From Candidatus Peribacteria bacterium RIFCSPHIGHO2_01_FULL_51_35 (lineage in GTDB: Bacteria > Patescibacteriota > Gracilibacteria > Peribacterales > Peribacteraceae): a stretch of DNA of 45,743 nt. The first letter of the stretch is position 1, and each line of letters begins with the position of its first letter. A model generated the notes under the pieces. It did not search any database. It saw only the letters and a program-made list of their open reading frames with translations, and was not told the origin of the DNA. The translations under genes and the position numbers were made by a program. This document shows, piece by piece, positions 40,736 through 45,743 of the stretch. The stretch lies in the NCBI GenBank assembly GCA_001787535.1, contig MFXP01000003.1:1-45743 (forward strand), given 5' to 3'.

Positions 40736-41806
40736 TTATTTTTCTAATTTCTTCCATTCTTCGAGCAATTTTCTTTCTGCGCGAGACAGCTTCTTCGGAA
40801 TCTCTATCTCCACTGTGACGTAGTGATCCCCCATACGGCTGCTATTTAAGAGGGGCAGGCCTTTGCCCTTCAAACGGAACACCTGCGCCGGTTGTGTGCC
40901 TTCTGGAATACGAAGCGTCACGGAGCCTTGGAGTGTCTCTACGTCGATCTCCGTGCCAAGGATGGCATCCAGAGCGCTGATGGTTGTTATTGTCCGAACA
41001 TCCGTGCCATCGCGCACGAAGCGAGGATCTTCTTTTACGCGCACGTGCACGTACAAGTCTCCTGCGGATTTCCCTTGGCGGCCGGCATCACCCTCGCCAC
41101 GGAGCCGCAGTGACTGTCCGTCTTCTATGCCCGCAGGAATATCGATACGAAGATCTTCTTGAATCGGCCTGCGTCCTTCGCCTTTGCATTCTTTACAGGG
41201 CTTCTCCGGAACTTTCCCGGATCCTTTGCATTGGGGACAGACAAAGCGTTGGCGGATCATCCCAAAGAACGATTGTGTTTGGCGTTCCACTTGGCCCGTA
41301 CCGCCGCACTCCGTGCAGCGCGTGAGCGCGGAACCTTTTTCTGCGCCGGAGCCGCCGCAGGTTTCGCAGGATCGATTCCTCTCGATGCGCACGGTTTTTG
41401 CCGCACCTTTCAAAACTTCATGGAGATCGATGGCGATCTCCATCTCGCGGTCTGCCCCGCGCTCTTCTCGCTGCGCTCCACCGCGGGCACCGCCGAAGAA
41501 ACTTTCGAAGATGTCCGAGAAATTTCCGCCCTCGGTGAAGCCGGAGAAATCAAATCCTCCAGCACCGCCTCCAAAGCCGCCCTGGCCGTTGCCCGTGGTT
41601 CCGAACTGATCGTACTGTTGTTTCTTTTTTGCATTGCCCAAAATTTCATACGCCTCGTTCACTTCCTTGAATTTTTGCTCGGCAGCTTTGTCCCCTTTGT
41701 GTTTATCCGGATGCAATTCTTTGCTCATTTTTCGGTACGCCTGCTTGATGTCGTCCACCGAGGCGTTTTTTTGGATGCCTAAGACATCGTAATAGTTCTT
41801 TGCCAT
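40736..41806 (-). CDS. dnaJ: Chaperone protein DnaJ
   Basis: Hsp40 co-chaperone that delivers substrates to DnaK and stimulates its ATPase; 356 aa. J-domain at 1-70 with HPD in KELHPDKHKGD, then a Gly/Phe-rich linker (GGFGGGAGGFDFSGF). Four zinc-binding CxxCxGxG repeats: CETCGGSG, CTECGGTG, CPQCKGSG, CKECKGEG. Two C-terminal substrate-binding domains follow. It is complete type I DnaJ. TATTCT (41813-41818) is 6 nt from the ATG, so leaderless. dnaK and grpE are not neighbours. Confidence 0.98.
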   Translation of the reverse strand: MAKNYYDVLGIQKNASVDDIKQAYRKMSKELHPDKHKGDKAAEQKFKEVNEAYEILGNAKKKQQYDQFGTTGNGQGGFGGGAGGFDFSGFTEGGNFSDIFESFFGGARGGAQREERGADREMEIAIDLHEVLKGAAKTVRIERNRSCETCGGSGAEKGSALTRCTECGGTGQVERQTQSFFGMIRQRFVCPQCKGSGKVPEKPCKECKGEGRRPIQEDLRIDIPAGIEDGQSLRLRGEGDAGRQGKSAGDLYVHVRVKEDPRFVRDGTDVRTITTISALDAILGTEIDVETLQGSVTLRIPEGTQPAQVFRLKGKGLPLLNSSRMGDHYVTVEIEIPKKLSRAERKLLEEWKKLEK

Positions 41807-41855
41807 ACGGAGAGAATAGCAAAGAACTTGATTCTAAGTTTATTATGATTTTTTT

Positions 41856-41884
41856 GTAGAGACGCGCGATTCGCGCGTCTCTAC
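41856..41884. repeat. GTAGAGACGCGCG dyad upstream of dnaJ
   Basis: GTAGAGACGCGCG-att-CGCGCGTCTCTAC, a perfect 13-bp dyad; second copy of 36574-36602. Confidence 0.92.
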
Positions 41885-41967
41885 GGAGCACGGATGGATT
41901 TGCACTTTCACAGCCCCTTTTTGGCTTGGTGGAGATGCAAGGAAGCCTTTTAGATAAGCCAAAAATA

Positions 41968-41976
41968 TGCTATAAT
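41968..41976 (+). promoter_or_regulatory. Extended -10 promoter of the TSP3 protein gene
   Basis: TGC-TATAAT with the ATG only 6 nt downstream (41983). The -35 is weak, as expected for an extended -10. Confidence 0.65.
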
Positions 41977-41982
41977 GGTCGG

Positions 41983-43029
41983 ATGGTTTTCACTCAAAAA
42001 AACATCAGAAGCACGCTCTTGATTCTGGGTGTTTTCGCACTCCTGGGAGCGCTGTGGTTTGCGAGAACACATGGCTTGTCGTCCCTTCTGCAGGGACGCG
42101 TGCTGACGACGGAAACAAAACTGGAAATCCCCTGGCGCACGTTCGATCCGCCCGAACTCTTGAGCGGCGCAACCATCCCTTCGGATACGCATGTCATCAT
42201 TCACATTCCCTTGGAAATAAAACGCATCGCTCGCAAGGTGCTCTTTGGGGACCAAGGAAATCGCATCCGATACTGGGGATATTGTTTCCCGGAAGACTAC
42301 GATCCACGCAATATCGCACACAGAGCTCCCGGGTTCCCCGGAACCATGTTCCTGTCGGAAGCGGAGCGCAATGAACGTGAAGCGCAACGCCAGCGTTTGT
42401 TTCCGCAGTTCACCATTCACAATCCTCCGACTAGTAAAGAATTGACAATGCAGCAAAAAAAAATCAAAGGACAGATCCGTCATCAGCAGGAAATTTTCTA
42501 CGGAGGAACCACCTGTTACGTGATGACGGAACAGCCGCTGCCTGTTGGATCGGATGATGACAATGATCGGCTGAATGCGTCGGAAGAGTCGGCGAACCGA
42601 ACGGATCCGCAGAACCACGACACCGATGGCGACGGCATTGCCGACGGTGTGGAGGTGCATTCATTCAAAACCGACCCCCTCCGCAGAGATACGGATACGG
42701 ACGGCCTTATCGACGGAATCGAAGATAGAAACAGAAACGGCAAAATAGACCAAGGGGAGACGAGTCCGTTCGAAAAAGATTCGGATCATGACGGACTCTG
42801 TGATGGTTACTGTCGCATCATCATTGGAGGTCGCCTGTGCAGTGAATTCTCCACGACGAAAAACTGCGTCCCCGGCGTGCAGGTGAAATGGCGCGGGGAG
42901 GACAAGAACCTCAACGGAAAAGTGGATACCGGCGAATCGAATCCGCTGAAAACCGATTCGGACGGCGATGGAATCCTGGACGAGCAAGAACACTATAACT
43001 GTCTCCTGGAGAAGAAAACTGATTGTTAA
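41983..43029 (+). CDS. Membrane-anchored protein with thrombospondin-type-3 calcium repeats
   Basis: 348 aa. Residues 10-27 form a signal anchor (STLLILGVFALLGALWFA). The middle part (about 45-195) is of unknown fold with three Cys. The C-terminal half has Asp-rich calcium loops of the TSP3 type: DTDGDGIADGVE, DTDTDGLIDGIE, a DxNxNG variant (DRNRNGKID), DSDHDGLCDGYC, DKNLNGKVD, DSDGDGILDEQE. Such repeats are common in exported proteins of Patescibacteria. Several Cys near the end may form disulfides. Start by the extended -10 box; an upstream in-frame ATG at 41926 precedes that promoter. The next gene starts 28 bp later. Confidence 0.85.
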   Translation: MVFTQKNIRSTLLILGVFALLGALWFARTHGLSSLLQGRVLTTETKLEIPWRTFDPPELLSGATIPSDTHVIIHIPLEIKRIARKVLFGDQGNRIRYWGYCFPEDYDPRNIAHRAPGFPGTMFLSEAERNEREAQRQRLFPQFTIHNPPTSKELTMQQKKIKGQIRHQQEIFYGGTTCYVMTEQPLPVGSDDDNDRLNASEESANRTDPQNHDTDGDGIADGVEVHSFKTDPLRRDTDTDGLIDGIEDRNRNGKIDQGETSPFEKDSDHDGLCDGYCRIIIGGRLCSEFSTTKNCVPGVQVKWRGEDKNLNGKVDTGESNPLKTDSDGDGILDEQEHYNCLLEKKTDC

Positions 43030-43045
43030 AAAGTGTCATTTCCTC

Positions 43046-43051
43046 TATACT
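43046..43051 (+). promoter_or_regulatory. -10 box of the LAPTG-tail protein gene
   Basis: TATACT, 6 nt before the second of two adjacent ATG codons (43058). Confidence 0.5.
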
Positions 43052-43057
43052 CGTATG

Positions 43058-43600
43058 ATGAACAAATATCACACAACGCTCACGGTACTCGGCATGCTGG
43101 CCGCTCTCGCGCCGCATGCGCATGCGTATGTCACGCCTGAGCAAGTTTTGCGGCAGAATGAGTACGAGGATTTTATTCCTTCGTATGAAGACAGTTACGA
43201 CACGTACGAGGAAGATCACGAAGCGGCCACTGAGCCTTCTGGCATCCGCTATTCGAAGGGCACTCCGATCTATCGCGTACAGCAATCGAAGGGCCCGCAC
43301 ATGACGCTGAAAAAATATGCCCCTGTCGCAGAAGAGGAGGAACCATTGATCGACGAGAGTGTCGGCTTGGACACTGAGGAAGAGGAAAGCACGAACATCA
43401 CACTGCAGTTGGATGCGAAGACACTCAGACTGTTGGAACGTCTTACGAGTCCGAAATCCGCCAATGTCTTGAGTCCGACGGCACACAGCGGTGCGCCGCT
43501 TGCTCCCACAGGCCCCGCGACCGTCATTGCCATGGGAGTGATGGGAGTGGCGATCTATGCCACGATGCGAAGGGCGAGACGTATGGGGGCGAGGGGGTAG
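43058..43600 (+). CDS. Exported acidic protein with LAPTG-type sorting tail
   Basis: 180 aa. Signal peptide (about 1-24, TVLGMLAALAPHAHA-Y). A mature part rich in Glu, Asp and Tyr follows (about 25-75, EYEDFIPSYEDSYDTYEEDH), and the C-terminus reads PLAPTGPATVIAMGVMGVAI then YATMRRARRMGARG. The triad of LAxTG pentapeptide, hydrophobic helix and basic tail is the arrangement of sortase substrates (LAxTG is known for class E sortases). No sortase gene lies in the window. The stop codon TAG falls inside a palindromic element. An ATG at 43055 is equally possible as start. Confidence 0.75.
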   Translation: MNKYHTTLTVLGMLAALAPHAHAYVTPEQVLRQNEYEDFIPSYEDSYDTYEEDHEAATEPSGIRYSKGTPIYRVQQSKGPHMTLKKYAPVAEEEEPLIDESVGLDTEEEESTNITLQLDAKTLRLLERLTSPKSANVLSPTAHSGAPLAPTGPATVIAMGVMGVAIYATMRRARRMGARG

Positions 43601-43710
43601 GGAGTAGGAGATAGGAAGTAGAAAGTTCTCATCTGCAAATTTGCCGGTATTTTACTTTCTCGCAAAGAATTCATAGCAACTACCCCCTACTCCCTACCCC
43701 CTATTTCCTG
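43593..43710. repeat. Tandem-unit palindrome (7-bp period) at the recJ 5' end
   Basis: The left arm (43593-43625) is GGGGGTA, GGGAGTA, GGAGATA, GGAAGTA; the right arm (about 43680-43708) is CTACCCC, CTACTCC, CTACCCC, CTATTTC. It supplies the stop codon of the upstream gene and lies immediately before, or in, the start of recJ. Confidence 0.85.
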
Positions 43711-45354
43711 GTATCGTATTCCTCTACGCCTTTTCAACGTTCCCTCACCGGCAAGCGGTGGCATCTGCAGACGGAGCACGGCACGGATCTCCGTACATTC
43801 ATCGGAGAACGACAAAAAAAGATTGAAGGGCAGAATCGCGTCTCGCCATCGGCCGCGCTGTTTCCGGATCTTCCAAAGGCAATCGAGCGCATCGAACGAG
43901 CAGTGAGGGGTAGTGAGACCATCGCCATTTTCGGGGATTATGATTGCGACGGCGTCACCGCCGTCGCCATTCTGCAGCGTGCGTTCGCACGGCGCGGCGT
44001 GACACCGCACATCCTGTTGCCGCACCGCGAGCGGGATGGCTACGGGTTGGCTCCGAAACATATTCAGATCCTCCCGGAAAAGAAGGTGACGCTCCTCATC
44101 ACCGTTGATACGGGCGTCACGGCACAACTCCCGATTCATATGGCTCGCGACGCGGGCATCGACGTGGTCGTGCTGGACCACCACACGCTGCCGAGAACTC
44201 TTCCTCCGGCAACGGCGATCCTGCACCCTGCTCTCGCACCCGATTTCCCCCTGCCGCACCCGTGCGCCGCGGGCGTCGCACTTTTGTTTATAGAAGCGTG
44301 GGAAAAGAATGCAGAGTGGCCGGAACGTGAGACGGATGTTGCGCTTGCGGCCATCGGTACGGTTGCCGATCTGGTACCCCTCCGGGGATGGAATCGCTCG
44401 CTGGTGCAAGCGGGTCTTCGTGCGCTGGAGAACATCAAGACAGGACCGCTGAAACTTCTTGCGGACACGGCGCGCTCGGGCGAGGAACCGCTCACGAGCA
44501 GAGCCATCGCTTTTCGCATTGCACCACGGCTCAATGCCGCCGGACGCATGGCCGATCCGCAGATAGCGCTCAACGCTCTTTTGGGGGATGAAGCGGCGCT
44601 GCACTCACTCCATGCATTGAACAGCGAGCGTCAGGAACTCACAAAAACACTGATGGAGCATGCGCTGGAGACTGTTGCTGCCAAAGTCTCCACGCCATTC
44701 ATTTTTCTTGCATCCCACGACTACCCCGCGGGAATCGTTGGGCTGATTGCAGGAAGACTCACCGAAATGTTCGGCAAACCCAGTCTCGTCGGAACCATCA
44801 TCGAAGGAAGTTGCCGTGCGTCGCTCCGAAGCATTCCTTCGTATAATGTCATGGAGGGACTCAACGCGTGCAGCAAGTACCTGAGCAACTACGGCGGCCA
44901 CGCGCAAGCAGCAGGATGCACATTTGCCGTGACGGACATTCCGGTCGTCGAAAAAATTCTGTGCGATCATCTGGCCGAAAAAGTGTCATCGGAATTCCTG
45001 GTGCCGACACTTATGATTGATGCCGAATTGGCACCCGAACACTTTACAGTGGAAGATTTCGCGCAGCTCACGTCACTGGAACCGTACGGCCAGGGAAATG
45101 CAGAGCCGCGTTTTCTGCTTCCCAACGCCAAAATAGAGCGCACGCGTCGCGTGGGTGCCGACGGCGCACACCTGCAGGCATTCATCGGAAATCTTCCGGT
45201 CATCGGCTTTCACTTGGGATCGCTTGCGGATCAATGCACGCAATCTCTGGATGTCGCCTGCAGATTGATGATCGACACGTGGCAAGGCCGCACGCAGCCA
45301 AAAATTGTGATGGAAGACGTGCGTGTTCCGGTGAGTGTGACGGCTTCGATCTAA
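43708..45354 (+). CDS. recJ: Single-stranded-DNA exonuclease RecJ, start codon non-canonical
   Basis: 5'-3' ssDNA exonuclease of recombination and repair, DHH superfamily; about 548 aa. Motifs: IAIFGDYDCDGVTA (motif I), ITVDTGVTA, VVVLDHHTLP (DHH), a DHHA1 domain with NYGGHAQAAGCTF, and a C-terminal OB-fold-like domain (LEPYGQGNAEPRF). The first ATG/GTG/TTG in frame is GTG 43903, but homology clearly starts earlier: RWHLQTEHGTDLRTFIGERQ and LFPDLPKAIERIERAVRG upstream of it match the RecJ N-terminus. The frame is open back to 43615 with no ATG, GTG or TTG. Plausible starts are CTG 43708 or ACG 43726 (the latter 8 nt after TATCGT). The coordinate given is therefore approximate. Confidence 0.9.
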   Translation: MVSYSSTPFQRSLTGKRWHLQTEHGTDLRTFIGERQKKIEGQNRVSPSAALFPDLPKAIERIERAVRGSETIAIFGDYDCDGVTAVAILQRAFARRGVTPHILLPHRERDGYGLAPKHIQILPEKKVTLLITVDTGVTAQLPIHMARDAGIDVVVLDHHTLPRTLPPATAILHPALAPDFPLPHPCAAGVALLFIEAWEKNAEWPERETDVALAAIGTVADLVPLRGWNRSLVQAGLRALENIKTGPLKLLADTARSGEEPLTSRAIAFRIAPRLNAAGRMADPQIALNALLGDEAALHSLHALNSERQELTKTLMEHALETVAAKVSTPFIFLASHDYPAGIVGLIAGRLTEMFGKPSLVGTIIEGSCRASLRSIPSYNVMEGLNACSKYLSNYGGHAQAAGCTFAVTDIPVVEKILCDHLAEKVSSEFLVPTLMIDAELAPEHFTVEDFAQLTSLEPYGQGNAEPRFLLPNAKIERTRRVGADGAHLQAFIGNLPVIGFHLGSLADQCTQSLDVACRLMIDTWQGRTQPKIVMEDVRVPVSVTASI

Positions 45355-45360
45355 ATCGTT

Positions 45361-45388
45361 TTGACAAAATAAAACAGAAGGGTAGCTT
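45361..45388 (+). promoter_or_regulatory. Promoter of the last small gene
   Basis: TTGACA (45361-45366), 16-nt spacer, TAGCTT (45383-45388), then 10 nt to the ATG. Confidence 0.5.
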
Positions 45389-45398
45389 TTGGGGAAAT

Positions 45399-45701
45399 AT
45401 GAACGACACGCAGACATCTGAACCCGGGCTCATCAACTTGGAGGAGCACAGGCGTTGTTTGGAAGCACACGAAATCTATATGCAATTCAAACCGGATGAT
45501 GTGCGCCGGAAAGTTTTTGCATGTTTTGAGGACGAGATCTGGAAAAAACTCCCAAGCAAAGATCAGGAAAGATGCATTCCCTATTGGCAGAGAAACAAAA
45601 AAGATCAGCCGAATCAAACGACCTCGACGAACATCACGGCTGTACATTCAGACGGCCGACATATTCCATTGGGAATGATTGATTACCTGGAAGCAGTCTG
45701 A
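45399..45701 (+). CDS. Hypothetical protein, 100 aa
   Basis: Not recognised. ATG 45399 follows a TTGACA promoter by 10 nt. Mostly helical with an acidic start, a middle containing three Cys (RRCLEAHEIY, FACFEDEIW, ERCIPYW), and a Thr/Asn-rich end. Soluble; no signal or membrane segment. The remaining 42 bp to the window edge hold only an AAGGAG and an AAGAAT/ATTCTT dyad. Confidence 0.6.
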   Translation: MNDTQTSEPGLINLEEHRRCLEAHEIYMQFKPDDVRRKVFACFEDEIWKKLPSKDQERCIPYWQRNKKDQPNQTTSTNITAVHSDGRHIPLGMIDYLEAV

Positions 45702-45743
45702 TTATTGGGAAGAATAATTCTTGTAAAAGGAGCGGCCATACCT

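Overview
The window (about 45.7 kb, roughly 50% GC by eye) reads as one chromosomal segment of a small-genome bacterium, most probably a member of the Candidate Phyla Radiation / Patescibacteria, perhaps Peregrinibacteria/Peribacteria-like. That placement is an inference. It rests on a 23S rRNA gene carrying intervening insertions and not preceded by 16S, an rpoB standing apart from rpoC and rplJL, rnpA-yidC without rpmH, a very large SLH-domain surface protein, a class I aldolase, and almost no Shine-Dalgarno sequences. UGA is an ordinary stop and tRNA-Trp has a CCA anticodon, so this is not one of the UGA-recoding lineages. No phage, insertion sequence, transposase, CRISPR array or plasmid gene was seen.

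Layout. 1-1.2 kb: 5' part of a minus-strand 23S rRNA gene and a possible small RNA. 1.3-3.9 kb: two overlapping genes of unknown function. 3.9-8.75 kb: rpoB with unusual tails, then a Mn-type superoxide dismutase. 8.8-14.3 kb: a FemAB-type transferase and the 1430-residue S-layer protein, followed upstream by about 740 bp of structured non-coding DNA. 15-18.8 kb: cysS, csrA, class I fructose-bisphosphate aldolase, a YgjP-type metallopeptidase. 18.8-22.8 kb: a small protein, yidC and rnpA, divergent from gatC-gatA, then tRNA-Asp. 22.9-26.9 kb: a 36-residue membrane peptide, an RTX-like protein with an internal duplication, a LysM/M23 endopeptidase and a D,D-carboxypeptidase. 27.1-31.3 kb: FtsQ-like protein, GT4 glycosyltransferase, NAD(P)HX dehydratase, PgeF-like protein and a hypothetical. 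31.4-31.7 kb: a probable uncharacterised RNA gene. 31.7-36.6 kb: dGTPase-like HD protein, a second M23 peptidase, a TMTC-like membrane protein with TPRs, tRNA-Trp, and an HTH/coiled-coil protein beside a dense GATC-rich repeat field. 36.7-45.7 kb: topA, an HU protein, khpB (jag), a hypothetical, dnaJ, a calcium-repeat surface protein, a protein with a LAPTG-type sorting tail, recJ, and a last hypothetical.

Most genes fall into two groups: information processing (rRNA, rpoB, rnpA, gatCA, cysS, topA, HU, KhpB, RecJ, tRNAs) and cell envelope (S-layer, FemAB, two M23 peptidases, D,D-carboxypeptidase, FtsQ, YidC, GT4, TMTC, RTX, TSP3 and sortase-type proteins).

The most unusual signal lies between and inside the genes. 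There are several families of short palindromes. One family has hairpin arms made of degenerate tandem units with a 7-, 8- or 9-bp period. It occurs twice inside the 23S rRNA gene, in intergenic promoters, at a gene end and in frame inside coding sequence. A second family is perfect dyads ending in GTAG/CTAC, two of them inside coding sequences in different reading frames. A third pattern is a cluster of 16 GATC sites next to the HTH/coiled-coil gene. In addition, about 17 genes have a -10 hexamer only 6-9 nt before the start codon, which predicts leaderless or nearly leaderless mRNAs as the main initiation mode.
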